The notes under the pieces are model-generated. The model was not told the origin of the DNA, did not search any database, and worked only from the letters and a program-made list of their open reading frames with translations. Positions 1 through 10,926 of a stretch of DNA of 64,000 nt are shown here, piece by piece. This DNA is from Caldanaerobius polysaccharolyticus DSM 13641 (GTDB taxonomy: Bacteria; Bacillota; Thermoanaerobacteria; Thermoanaerobacterales; Caldanaerobiaceae): the NCBI RefSeq assembly GCF_000427425.1, contig NZ_KE386495.1:552421-616420 (forward strand). The letters run 5' to 3'. Position 1 is the stretch's first letter. Each line of letters begins with the position of its first letter. The translations under genes and the position numbers were made by a program.

Positions 1-68
1 AAGGCGGTAAATAAAAAGGATGTAATGGACAATATGTATAATATTATCTTCATTATCTTTGATGACAT
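1..68 (-). CDS. Start of a secreted or membrane protein (cut by window edge)
   Basis: Reading leftward from an ATG at 68, 22 codons stay open to the edge. The peptide begins MSSKIMKI and continues as a hydrophobic run, as in a signal peptide or first membrane segment. AGGAGG lies 12 bases upstream of this ATG. A closer ATG at 73 opens only a six-codon frame, so 68 is the likelier start although the spacing is long. The function cannot be told from 22 residues. Confidence 0.55.
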   Translation of the reverse strand, partial: MSSKIMKIILYILSITSFLFTA

Positions 69-176
69 CGCATTGTTTTTCCTCCTTGTTTAAGTTTCAG
101 AACATATTTGGCAATTAATCGCCGATTCTATTCCGCTAACATAAAAAGTAATTTATCACACCTCAGCTTAGTAATT

Positions 177-208
177 AAAAAGCGGAGTCAGGCTTGCTTC
201 CGGCTCCG
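177..208 (-). terminator. Intrinsic terminator of the candidate RNA
   Basis: The stem pairs CGGAGTC (183-189) with GGCTCCG (202-208) and continues with GG/CC around a seven-base loop. On the minus strand it is followed by TTTTT (177-181). Confidence 0.6.
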
Positions 209-286
209 TTTGTTGCAATGATTAGTGCTAATCAACCCCCGTAACGGAATTTCACCGTCTAGGTCGTGCGCATGCCGCGTACACCT
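177..286 (-). ncRNA. Candidate structured RNA with its own terminator
   Basis: Between the S-layer gene terminator and the next gene lies about 110 bases that fold on the minus strand into successive stem-loops: AGGT/ACCT enclosing a GC-rich stem (261-286), ACGG/CCGT (244-258), and GTTG/CAAC (212-236) enclosing GATTAG/CTAATC (220-233). It ends in a terminator-like hairpin (183-208) followed by five T. No open frame with a ribosome site was found in it. I do not recognise the family. A transcript on the plus strand, ending at the bidirectional terminator 287-318, is also possible. Confidence 0.45.
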
Positions 287-318
287 AAAAAGAGCCCTCT
301 TTAACGAGGGCTCTTTTT
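287..318 (-). terminator. Bidirectional terminator after the S-layer gene
   Basis: AGAGCCCTC (291-299) and GAGGGCTCT (306-314) form a perfect nine-pair stem with a six-base loop. Runs of A on the left and T on the right let it work on both strands. It lies just past the S-layer stop codon. Confidence 0.85.
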
Positions 319-328
319 ACAAATTATT

Positions 329-2659
329 TTAATGTAATACTATTACACATACCTTACCATTATCATTCAGATAGTAATCTACTGTTGCGTCTTTAGTCAC
401 ATCTCCTAGTCCTTTAACGCTATAAGTACCATCGCTGTTCTTCTGATAAATCATTACATTGTTGTCCATAAGGAGCTTCTGACCATTTGAGAATGCCACT
501 TTATAATTTGTCGTATCTATGTCACTTACTGTTACACCCGATACTGCTGTTGCTACTGCTTTACCAATTACTTTATTGTTAGCATCAAATGTCAGCTTAT
601 AGAATGTATTCTTGCTGAAATCAGATGTTGTATATCTCGTTGAATCATATGTCTTTTCTACGCCGTTTTCATCGACATAAATTCTTACACCACCATCAAT
701 TGCTGCATAAGTCTTTACAAGAACTGTCTTGGTAGTTTCAGCAGTTGTCGATGTATCAGCATTTGTAAACAAAGCAGCTTTTACTACATGGTACTCATCT
801 GCTACCAACTGAACCGTATTTGTCGATCCATCTTTTATGTCGGATAATTTAATCACACTATATGAGTTGTCACTAGTTTTTTTGTTGAATAACACTGTGT
901 TGCTATCTACATAATAAGTAGTGCCATCAATAACTATTCTATTATTTGCCGAGTATACAGTTGCACTTACTGATGAAACTCCTGATGGTGCTTCTATACT
1001 ATTAATCTTACCATCGCTATTTACAGTATAGTCTACCAAAACACCAGAGCCTACACTTACATTGTATACATTATCGTATACTGCACTCATTACTACTGTG
1101 GTACCATCTGATTTAAACAATTTAATCTTAGAATCCCACGCATTATTTAAATCCGATAACAACGCCACAGCATAATAGGTTGTAGTAGTAGTACCAGATG
1201 CCTGATATACGATATTGTTATCCTTATCTAGAACCCAAGTTCCCTCTGTATTAACAGCAGGTACACTAATACCTTTTACTGTATATTTCGTACCATTTAC
1301 TACAATGAAATCAGGACCTGCCTCTGTTACTTTACCGCTGACTGTATTCCTTACCACAAGGATTGTTATCTTATTACCATCAATGCTTGTGCCATAGTAT
1401 ATAATATCATTGGCTTTGATATCTGTTACTTTTGATACAGCTCCTTTGACAATTATCGTCTTAGAAGGATCAATAGACAATGAAGTTGTATTGTTAATGT
1501 ACTTATCACTACTTGTCACATCTTTTGCCACACGAACAGCTTGTGAACTAAACGAATTGTCCACAATCATATAATCATAACCCGTTGTACCATCATTATT
1601 TATAAGTGTAACATTAGCACCTGCATATACTTTCTGGTTTGTTCTCACATCTTTAAATGTGGTTTTTACACCATTATATACAACAGGAGTACTATCACCC
1701 ACCGTGACAGTCTTGAGTGTATCACCATCTTTGTAATATACTGTATTGCCGACAGAGTTGTCACTCTCTGTAAATGTCAATACATCACTGTCAGATGTAT
1801 CAACACTTTTAACTCCAACTATCTTTTTCGAATTATTGCTTACATAAACCTCTACTTTTTTACCTAAATAATTATTCAAATCTATTGCTGTTGCAACACT
1901 ACCTTTATCCGTATTTACATTTCCTGCTGATACAGATGAATCAACATCCGGTGTCGCTAAAATCGTGTACGTAGCAGTTGAAGCCAGTTTGCTTAATAAC
2001 ACATTGTCACTGTCTACTTTATTCCCATTGCTATCTGTTTTCGCTATCTTTGCATTGTTTAACGCATTGTACAATAATTTAGCTACATCACCGCGTGTAG
2101 CAGGAACACCGTTAACTATCTCTACGTCACCAATAATTCCTTCTTCATCAGCTTTTGCTGTATAAGCAACAACCAGATCAGCATAAGTTTTCGCTGATGC
2201 AATATCATTGTCGTTGTAGCCCAGCGCCCTAACCAGCATGATCAATACTTGATCATACGTGACATTGTCGTTGGGGCCAAATTTGCCATTGCCATAGCCC
2301 TTTACGATTCCCTTTGATGCAGCCACGTTTACATAACCAGCAAACCAATCGCTTGGTTTAACGTCACTAAACTTCTTTACGGATTTAGAAAGATTAGCTG
2401 CATTGTTCAGGTTTAGCGCTCCAACGATCATCTTGGCAACTTCAGCTCTGGTTATATTTTTATCCACGCCAAAGGTGCCACCAGGATAACCGTTGACTAT
2501 GCCCAGGGATGTCAGTGTGTTGACTGCCGTGGCATAATCCGTGCCATTTACGTCTGGATATGTGGACGTATTGGTGTCAGCAAAGGCAAATACCATCATG
2601 GAGCTTAACACCAAGGCCACGGTCAACACGAAAGCAAGAGCTTTCTTAAAACTCCTCAT
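329..2659 (-). CDS. S-layer protein with three SLH domains
   Basis: The 776-residue protein opens with a signal peptide (basic start, hydrophobic core, likely cut after the FAFA near residue 27). Three S-layer-homology domains follow at about 34-82, 95-140 and 158-205, recognisable by YPDV/FSDV starts, GIVxGY and TRAEVAKM-type ends. SLH domains anchor proteins to the secondary cell-wall polymer. The remaining roughly 560 residues are rich in Thr, Ser, Val, Asn and Asp, lack cysteine, and look like repeated beta-rich extracellular material; I see no enzyme motif. ATG at 2659 has AGGAGG nine bases upstream. A strong promoter, a leader hairpin and a strong terminator fit an abundant S-layer subunit transcribed alone. 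It could instead be a less abundant SLH surface protein. Confidence 0.85.
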   Translation of the reverse strand: MRSFKKALAFVLTVALVLSSMMVFAFADTNTSTYPDVNGTDYATAVNTLTSLGIVNGYPGGTFGVDKNITRAEVAKMIVGALNLNNAANLSKSVKKFSDVKPSDWFAGYVNVAASKGIVKGYGNGKFGPNDNVTYDQVLIMLVRALGYNDNDIASAKTYADLVVAYTAKADEEGIIGDVEIVNGVPATRGDVAKLLYNALNNAKIAKTDSNGNKVDSDNVLLSKLASTATYTILATPDVDSSVSAGNVNTDKGSVATAIDLNNYLGKKVEVYVSNNSKKIVGVKSVDTSDSDVLTFTESDNSVGNTVYYKDGDTLKTVTVGDSTPVVYNGVKTTFKDVRTNQKVYAGANVTLINNDGTTGYDYMIVDNSFSSQAVRVAKDVTSSDKYINNTTSLSIDPSKTIIVKGAVSKVTDIKANDIIYYGTSIDGNKITILVVRNTVSGKVTEAGPDFIVVNGTKYTVKGISVPAVNTEGTWVLDKDNNIVYQASGTTTTTYYAVALLSDLNNAWDSKIKLFKSDGTTVVMSAVYDNVYNVSVGSGVLVDYTVNSDGKINSIEAPSGVSSVSATVYSANNRIVIDGTTYYVDSNTVLFNKKTSDNSYSVIKLSDIKDGSTNTVQLVADEYHVVKAALFTNADTSTTAETTKTVLVKTYAAIDGGVRIYVDENGVEKTYDSTRYTTSDFSKNTFYKLTFDANNKVIGKAVATAVSGVTVSDIDTTNYKVAFSNGQKLLMDNNVMIYQKNSDGTYSVKGLGDVTKDATVDYYLNDNGKVCVIVLH

Positions 2660-2699
2660 GCCAAAATTCCTCCTTTTTTGTGTGATTTTATGTACCGAA

Positions 2700-2713
2700 G
2701 GGGATGAGTCCCC
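2700..2713 (-). other. Leader hairpin of the S-layer mRNA
   Basis: GGGGA/TCCCC with a four-base loop lies near the 5' end of the predicted S-layer transcript. A 5' hairpin of this kind can stabilise long-lived mRNAs; that role here is inference. Confidence 0.4.
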
Positions 2714-2726
2714 TCATACGCTTACG

Positions 2727-2755
2727 ATTATATCACCCACTTTTTCCATAGTCAA
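2727..2755 (-). promoter_or_regulatory. Sigma-A promoter of the S-layer gene
   Basis: On the minus strand TTGACT (2750-2755) and TATAAT (2727-2732) are separated by exactly 17 bases, a near-consensus promoter about 65 bases upstream of the start codon. Confidence 0.85.
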
Positions 2756-2792
2756 TAATTGTTACATATCTGTAATATTATTGTAAACTATG

Positions 2793-5827
<3,035 letters not shown>

Positions 5828-5847
5828 AAAAGCACCCCTTTACATAT

Positions 5848-5869
5848 AAAAAGCGGCTTTATTGCCGCT
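5848..5869 (-). terminator. Terminator-like hairpin between metallohydrolase gene and ctp
   Basis: AGCGGC/GCCGCT with a six-base loop is followed on the minus strand by TTTTT. The upper stem overlaps the stop codon of the metallohydrolase gene, and ctp begins about 20 bases beyond. Confidence 0.6.
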
Positions 5870-6521
5870 ATACCTGTTCTTTCAGCACAACTACCTGCAT
5901 CTTTTCTGGCAATACGCCTTTTGAAATCACCAATTCGTCCATAAACTGGGCGTCTCCGATGAGATTTAAAAATTCGTCTACGGGCTTTATCGGAAGATTA
6001 TACTCCTTGTGCTTTTTGGTCTCTTCAGAGCTGTAGTGCATAGGTATAACTATCTTGGGGTTTATCTGCTTGGTTACGTAAACCGCCTCGTCCGGTTCTA
6101 TGGTGAAGTAGCCGCCTACAGGTATCATGAGCACATCCACAGGCCCTATAGCCTGCAGGTCGTCAAAGGATAAGATGTGGCCTAAGTCGCCCATATGGCA
6201 CACGTTGATGCCTTCCAGCCCCTTAAACACGTATACATTGTTTATACCTCTTATGGCACCCTTTTCCTTATCGTGAAACACCTGTACTCCCACGATGTCC
6301 ACGCCCTTGACGTTGTGATCTCCAGAGGTGGTCACAGACTCAGGGTTTCCTTTTATCCCTTCAATGTAATTATGGTCAAAATGGCCATGGCTTGACGTCA
6401 CGATGTCAGCGTAAATCTCGGGCATAGAAAAGCCTAGCGAGCTATCAAAAGGATCCGTCACGATCCTCTTACCGTCTGCCTCAATGTAAAAACACGAGTG
6501 AGCGATATGCTTAATTTTCAT
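5868..6521 (-). CDS. Metallo-beta-lactamase-fold hydrolase (UlaG-like)
   Basis: The 217 residues belong to the metallo-beta-lactamase superfamily, of the small UlaG-like or UPF0173 metal-dependent hydrolase type. The metal-binding motif HGHFDH sits at residues 45-50, with further likely ligands in CHMGDLGH and PMHYSS. Members act as phosphodiesterases or lactonases, but the substrate is unknown. ATG at 6521 lies 13 bases after the argS stop, within the ddl-to-pyrG unit. No signal peptide, so cytoplasmic. Confidence 0.85.
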   Translation of the reverse strand: MKIKHIAHSCFYIEADGKRIVTDPFDSSLGFSMPEIYADIVTSSHGHFDHNYIEGIKGNPESVTTSGDHNVKGVDIVGVQVFHDKEKGAIRGINNVYVFKGLEGINVCHMGDLGHILSFDDLQAIGPVDVLMIPVGGYFTIEPDEAVYVTKQINPKIVIPMHYSSEETKKHKEYNLPIKPVDEFLNLIGDAQFMDELVISKGVLPEKMQVVVLKEQV

Positions 6522-6533
6522 AACTTACCCTCC

Positions 6534-8216
6534 TCACATTCTCTCGGGCGCTGTAATCTTCAAAAGATCCAGGCCGTTTTTTATAACCGTCTTGACAGCA
6601 AGGGCAAGGGCAAATCTGGCTTGCAAAAGAGGCTGTTCCTCTCCTTTTACCCTGCAGGTGTTGTAGAAATTGTGAAACAATCCGGCCAGATCCAAGAGAT
6701 AGCGGGTGATCCTGTGTGGCTCCAGGTTTTGAGCTGCCAGCACTACCTCTTCAGGGTAATCCGCCAGCTTTCTCATAAGTTCCCACTCCACTTCTTGCTT
6801 TAAAAGGCTGAAGTCGATTTTTTCAACGCTTTCCAGCTCTACCCCTTCCTGCTTCAGTATGCTTTCCATGCTGCAGATACGGGCATGGGCATACTGAACG
6901 TAATATACGGGATTGTCGTTGGACTTTTCCACAGCCAGGTCCAGGTCAAAGTCCATCTGACTGTCGGCAGACCTCATGGTAAAGAAAAACCTGGCAGCGT
7001 CCTTTCCTACTTCATCTATCAGGTCGATGAGGGATATGGCTTTGCCTGTCCTCTTGGACATCTTCACCACTTCTTTGCCTCTAACCAACCTTACCAGTTG
7101 CAAGATGATGAATTTAAGCCTGCCTGGATCTATGCCCAGTGCTTTCATCGCAGCATGCATTCTGGCCATATGGCCGTGGTGGTCTGCGCCCAGCACTGTT
7201 ATGACCCTTTCAAAACCCCTATCTACAAACTTATCTCTGTGGTAGGCAATATCAGAGGCCAGATATGTGGGAATACCGTTAGACCTCACCAGTACCTCGT
7301 CTTTAGGTGCCCCGTACTCCGACGCCTTAAACCACAAAGCGCCGTCTTTCTCGTAAGTGCTGCCATTGGCTTTTAGCGTCTTTATCACGTCGTCTACTTT
7401 ACCGCTGTCGTAAAGAGATTGTTCTGAAAACCAGACGTCGTAATTAATGCCATATGCCTCAAGGTCTGATTTCAGCTTTTGCACATTTTTCTTTAAAGCG
7501 TAGTCACACAATGCCTTTCTACGCTCCTCAGGTGGCGCATCGAGGTACCTGTCGCCAAACATATCTTTAAATTCTTTAGCCCGCTCTACGATGTCTTCGC
7601 CGTGGTAACCGTTCTCAGGTATCTGAGCAGGTCTGCCGAACAGCTCAAGGTACCTGGCTTCCAGCGATAATGCAAAATTTTCAATCTGGTTGCCCGCATC
7701 GTTTATGTAAAATTCCCTGGTGACATCGTGTCCTGTGGCTTCAAGCACACTGGCTATGGCATCGCCAATGGCGCCGCCTCTGGCGTTTCCCATGTGCATA
7801 GGACCTGTGGGATTGGCGCTGACGTACTCTACCTGAACTTTTTCCCCTTTGCCTATATCGCATCTGCCGTAATCAGGCCCTTCCTTTAAAATAACAGGCA
7901 CCACATCGTATACCCAATCCCTCTTGAGGTAAAAGTTTATAAACCCAGGTCCCGCCACGTCTACTTTTTCGACCTTTTCTTCGTCGATATATTTGGCAAT
8001 GGCCTCAGCTATATGCCTTGGATTTTTCTTTAGCACGCTGGCAATGCGCATGGCCACGTTGGTGGAGAAGTCGCCAAAATTTTTATCCCTGGGCACTTCA
8101 ATTTCTATCTCAGGAACCTCATCAGAGGAAATCACACCGTCAAAAGCGGCTTTGTTTACAGCTCTTTTTATGGAGTTCACAAGCCCGTTCTTTATTTCCA
8201 TTATAAGGTTTTTCAT
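6534..8216 (-). CDS. argS: Arginyl-tRNA synthetase
   Basis: A class I aminoacyl-tRNA synthetase charging tRNA-Arg. The HIGH-type signature is HMGN at residues 141-144 after NPTGP, and the KMSKS loop appears as KMSKR near residue 390. The N-terminal Add1-like region and the C-terminal all-helical anticodon-binding domain (ending APERM) are both present; 560 residues is normal. I place the start at the ATG at 8216, which shares one base with the stop of the gene before it and has GGGAGG seven bases upstream. A TTG one codon earlier is in frame but badly spaced. No T-box leader is present. Confidence 0.96.
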   Translation of the reverse strand: MKNLIMEIKNGLVNSIKRAVNKAAFDGVISSDEVPEIEIEVPRDKNFGDFSTNVAMRIASVLKKNPRHIAEAIAKYIDEEKVEKVDVAGPGFINFYLKRDWVYDVVPVILKEGPDYGRCDIGKGEKVQVEYVSANPTGPMHMGNARGGAIGDAIASVLEATGHDVTREFYINDAGNQIENFALSLEARYLELFGRPAQIPENGYHGEDIVERAKEFKDMFGDRYLDAPPEERRKALCDYALKKNVQKLKSDLEAYGINYDVWFSEQSLYDSGKVDDVIKTLKANGSTYEKDGALWFKASEYGAPKDEVLVRSNGIPTYLASDIAYHRDKFVDRGFERVITVLGADHHGHMARMHAAMKALGIDPGRLKFIILQLVRLVRGKEVVKMSKRTGKAISLIDLIDEVGKDAARFFFTMRSADSQMDFDLDLAVEKSNDNPVYYVQYAHARICSMESILKQEGVELESVEKIDFSLLKQEVEWELMRKLADYPEEVVLAAQNLEPHRITRYLLDLAGLFHNFYNTCRVKGEEQPLLQARFALALAVKTVIKNGLDLLKITAPERM

Positions 8217-8638
8217 CAATTTACCTCCCTGACAGTTACATGGATTTTATTGGTGGACACTATCCTGTCATCCACATCCAGAAGGTATTCCACGTACAGT
8301 TCTCCGCTGGTATCGGTAAAATCTACGCGCAATTTTTTTGAGATGACATTTATGTCCATCTCACCGTAAGGGGTGCTGTATTCTGCCACGTGTTTTTTAT
8401 CCTCCTCAAACACCATCCTGGCCCCATTGTTCCCGTGCCTGAACATGACCACTTTTTCAGGCTCAATTTTTATAGTGGTGCTGGTGCCTTCCATACCCGA
8501 AAGCTGCGATTCGTCGTAATGAATGTAGTAGTTATTGCCTTTCTTATAGAAATTCCCTTCCGTGATAAGCTCTATGGTGTCTTTGCTGTCTTCCACCTGA
8601 TGAACGCCTCTTATGGTTATTATGGCTTTCTTGTTCAT
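8216..8638 (-). CDS. DUF1934 beta-barrel protein (YwiB-like)
   Basis: A 140-residue, beta-strand-rich cytoplasmic protein of the DUF1934 family, recognised by its pattern (GDTTTIK-like strands, HGNNGARMVFEEDKKH, YLLDVDD near the end). In B. subtilis the family member ywiB also lies just upstream of argS, so the pairing is conserved. The structure resembles a calycin-like barrel; no biochemical role is established. It overlaps argS by one base and follows murI by 26 bases. Confidence 0.8.
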   Translation of the reverse strand: MNKKAIITIRGVHQVEDSKDTIELITEGNFYKKGNNYYIHYDESQLSGMEGTSTTIKIEPEKVVMFRHGNNGARMVFEEDKKHVAEYSTPYGEMDINVISKKLRVDFTDTSGELYVEYLLDVDDRIVSTNKIHVTVREVN

Positions 8639-8664
8639 AAAACTCCCTTTCCATTATTTTCTCA

Positions 8665-9468
8665 TCAATACTGTTCTATGTCAACCAGTTTAATACCCGA
8701 TACAGGCCTTTTTAAAAAATTTTTTCCAATTTCCTCAAATTTCTCCGGGTTGTCGCTGACAAAGTACCTGTACTCAGGTACGGCCTGTCTTTGAGCGCAC
8801 AACCCCATCTCGCTTAATCTCTCTTTAACCATTAAAGCGGTCTCCCGAGCCGGGTTGACCAGCGTCACATCCCCCATAACCTTTGATATAGTATTCATAA
8901 GAAGCGGATAATGGGTACAACCTAAAACCAATGTATCCACTCCGCTTTCTTTCAAAGGCTTTAAATACTCTCTTGCCACCATGTAAGCCACTTCAGTATC
9001 AGCCCACCCTTCTTCCACTAGCGGCACGAAAAGGGGGCAGGCCACGCTCTTTATATCTATAGAAGGGTCCAGCGCCTTTATAGCTTTTTCATAAGCGCCG
9101 GATAAAATTGTCCTCTCTGTTCCTATTATGCCCACTTTTTTGTTCCTGCTGGCATTTACAGCAGCCACGGCCCCAGGCTCTATGACTCCAAAAACAGGTA
9201 TATCAAATTGGGCCCTCACATCTTCAAGGCTGGTGGCGCTGGCGGTATTGCACGCGATAACTACCGCCTTTACGCCCTGGCTGAGCAGAAATCGCGTGTT
9301 CTGAAAGGAATACTTGGTAACAGTCTGCTTTGATTTGCTGCCATAGGGCACCCTCGCTGTATCCCCAAAGTAAACCAGGCTCTCTTCTTTCAGCACGTCC
9401 ATGAGCTCTTTTACAACGGTCATGCCTCCCACGCCTGAGTCAAATACTCCTATCGGCCTTAAATCCAT
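8665..9468 (-). CDS. murI: Glutamate racemase
   Basis: Converts L-glutamate to D-glutamate for peptidoglycan. The 267 residues carry the family signatures: GVFDSGVGG (7-15), the first catalytic cysteine C73 in IACNTAS, and the second, C184, in LGCTHYPLL with H186. This two-cysteine racemase needs no cofactor. ATG at 9468 overlaps the ddl stop codon by one base, so the two wall-precursor enzymes are translationally coupled. Confidence 0.96.
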   Translation of the reverse strand: MDLRPIGVFDSGVGGMTVVKELMDVLKEESLVYFGDTARVPYGSKSKQTVTKYSFQNTRFLLSQGVKAVVIACNTASATSLEDVRAQFDIPVFGVIEPGAVAAVNASRNKKVGIIGTERTILSGAYEKAIKALDPSIDIKSVACPLFVPLVEEGWADTEVAYMVAREYLKPLKESGVDTLVLGCTHYPLLMNTISKVMGDVTLVNPARETALMVKERLSEMGLCAQRQAVPEYRYFVSDNPEKFEEIGKNFLKRPVSGIKLVDIEQY

Positions 9469-10532
9469 TATCTATCCGTCTCCCGTCTCTTTATCGCCAG
9501 TTCTATTAGCTTATCCAGCAGCTGACTGTAAGGTATACCCGAATAATCCATGAGCTTGGGGTACATGCTTATTCTGGTAAAACCGGGAATGGTATTGACC
9601 TCGTTTACGTAAACCTCAAGGGTCTCTCTGTCTACAAGGAAATCCACTCTCGCCATACCCTCGGCATTTACCGCCCTGAAGGCCCTGGCAGCCAGTTCCC
9701 TTATCTCAGCTACTTTACGATCGCTGAGTTCAGCAGGTATAAGCAGCCTGGAATTATCCCCATCCAGGTATTTGGCTTCGTAATCGTAAAACTCTTTTGA
9801 CGGTATTATCTCACCAGGGTATGATACGATGAGCTCGTCATCGCCCAGCACAGCGCATTCCATCTCCCTGGCGTTTATAAACTCCTCGACAATTATTTTT
9901 TTATCATATTTGCCCGCTTCTTTCAAGCCAAAAACCAATTCTTCCCTGTTATGCGCTTTGGTTATACCTACACTGGAGCCCATATTGGCAGGCTTTATAA
10001 AGCACGGATAACCGAATCTTTTCTCTATATCGTCGACCGCCTTTTCTGCCTCGCTGCTCCTCAGCGATATAAAGTCGGCGTGGGGCAACCCCGCCTGCAA
10101 AAAAAGGGAATTGGCCACAGCCTTATCCATGGCACACGCAGAGCCTACAACCCCAGAACCCACATAAGGTAGCCCGGCCAATTCCAGAAGGCCCTGGACA
10201 GTACCGTCTTCTCCGTTGGGCCCGTGCAACACAGGAAAAACCACATCTATGCTCAACGTGACATGGCTATCATCCTTGATCACCATAATCCCCTTTACCG
10301 ACGGATCGGGTGGAATAAATGCCTTTTCAGCGTATTTAACCCACTCACCTGGCCTTATATTCTCAGTATCGCCTTTATATAAATACCACTGTCCGTCTTT
10401 ATCTATCCCAAGAGGGATTATGTTGTACTTCTCTTTAGACAAATTCTTGATCACTGACATGGCAGACATTATGGATATTTCATGCTCACCGGATTTTCCT
10501 CCGAATAACACTGCTACGTTTAATTTTCCCAT
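9468..10532 (-). CDS. ddl: D-alanine--D-alanine ligase
   Basis: An ATP-grasp enzyme that makes the D-Ala-D-Ala end of the peptidoglycan precursor. The 354 residues include the N-terminal GGKSGEHEIS motif, the ATP-binding region CFIKPANMGSSVG, and the C-terminal NEVNTIPGF containing the Mg-binding Glu/Asn. It is slightly long, of the DdlA-like type. A Tyr/Phe near the active site that separates Ala from Lac specificity cannot be judged by eye. ATG at 10532 follows GGGAGGGG. It heads the ddl-murI-DUF1934-argS unit from the promoter at 10566-10594. Confidence 0.95.
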   Translation of the reverse strand: MGKLNVAVLFGGKSGEHEISIMSAMSVIKNLSKEKYNIIPLGIDKDGQWYLYKGDTENIRPGEWVKYAEKAFIPPDPSVKGIMVIKDDSHVTLSIDVVFPVLHGPNGEDGTVQGLLELAGLPYVGSGVVGSACAMDKAVANSLFLQAGLPHADFISLRSSEAEKAVDDIEKRFGYPCFIKPANMGSSVGITKAHNREELVFGLKEAGKYDKKIIVEEFINAREMECAVLGDDELIVSYPGEIIPSKEFYDYEAKYLDGDNSRLLIPAELSDRKVAEIRELAARAFRAVNAEGMARVDFLVDRETLEVYVNEVNTIPGFTRISMYPKLMDYSGIPYSQLLDKLIELAIKRRETDR

Positions 10533-10565
10533 ATATATCCCCTCCCAACTCTCCCAACTATATAG

Positions 10566-10594
10566 ATTTTAAGTCTATACTTGATTTTATTCAA
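10566..10594 (-). promoter_or_regulatory. Sigma-A promoter of the ddl operon
   Basis: TTGAAT (10589-10594) and TAAAAT (10566-10571) on the minus strand are 17 bases apart, shortly after the SASP terminator and about 30 bases before the ddl start. Confidence 0.7.
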
Positions 10595-10610
10595 TAGCTT
10601 TTTTAAAAGA

Positions 10611-10643
10611 ACAAACAAAAATAGCGGAATTAAAATCCGCTAT
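10611..10643 (-). terminator. Terminator after the SASP gene
   Basis: ATAGCGGAT/ATTCCGCTAT form a hairpin around TTTA on the minus strand, followed by a T-rich tail (TTTTGTTTG). Confidence 0.75.
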
Positions 10644-10666
10644 CTTTGTGGGCATGGTGGTTTTAA

Positions 10667-10861
10667 CTATCTATCGTATCCAACCTGTTGCTGCTGGGCA
10701 AGAGCTCTTTCTGCTCTCTCTATAGCCAGTTTTACAAGGTTACCGCAATTTCGCGACGATACCGCCCCCCAGCCTTCGGTTCGAACGATGTCTTCAACGC
10801 CAAGTTCTTTTGCCAGCTCGTATTTCAACGCGTCTGACATGATACTTCGGCGCCTCGACAC
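10667..10861 (-). CDS. Alpha/beta-type small acid-soluble spore protein
   Basis: SASPs coat spore DNA and supply amino acids at germination. The 64-residue product has the conserved stretches KYELAKELG (around the GPR protease site) and EGWGAVSSRNCGNLVK. The most likely start is GTG at 10861 (MSRRRSIM...), seven bases after GGGGGG; an ATG at 10876 lies upstream of that ribosome site. A sigma-G-like promoter (10897-10926) overlaps the end of ypeB, so the gene can be expressed on its own in the forespore. Confidence 0.93.
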   Translation of the reverse strand: MSRRRSIMSDALKYELAKELGVEDIVRTEGWGAVSSRNCGNLVKLAIERAERALAQQQQVGYDR

Positions 10862-10896
10862 ATTAAAACCCCCCATCGTTAAATTAGGCCCACACT

Positions 10897-10926
10897 TATT
10901 ATCACATGGTAAGGTCGCCTTTATAC
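10897..10926 (-). promoter_or_regulatory. Sigma-G-like promoter of the SASP gene
   Basis: GTATA (10922-10926), 18 bases, then GATAATA (10897-10903) match the sigma-G pattern GHATR-N18-CATxHTA with one mismatch. The -10 overlaps the ypeB stop codon. Confidence 0.6.

Noticed and set aside
56..73. Six-codon frame from ATG 73 with the best-spaced ribosome site
   Set aside because: It ends at once in TAA. The frame from ATG 68 reads into a signal peptide, so the short frame is at most a leader artefact.
8220..8300. T-box leader sought upstream of argS
   Set aside because: argS is translationally coupled to the gene before it; no T-box sequence or leader exists.
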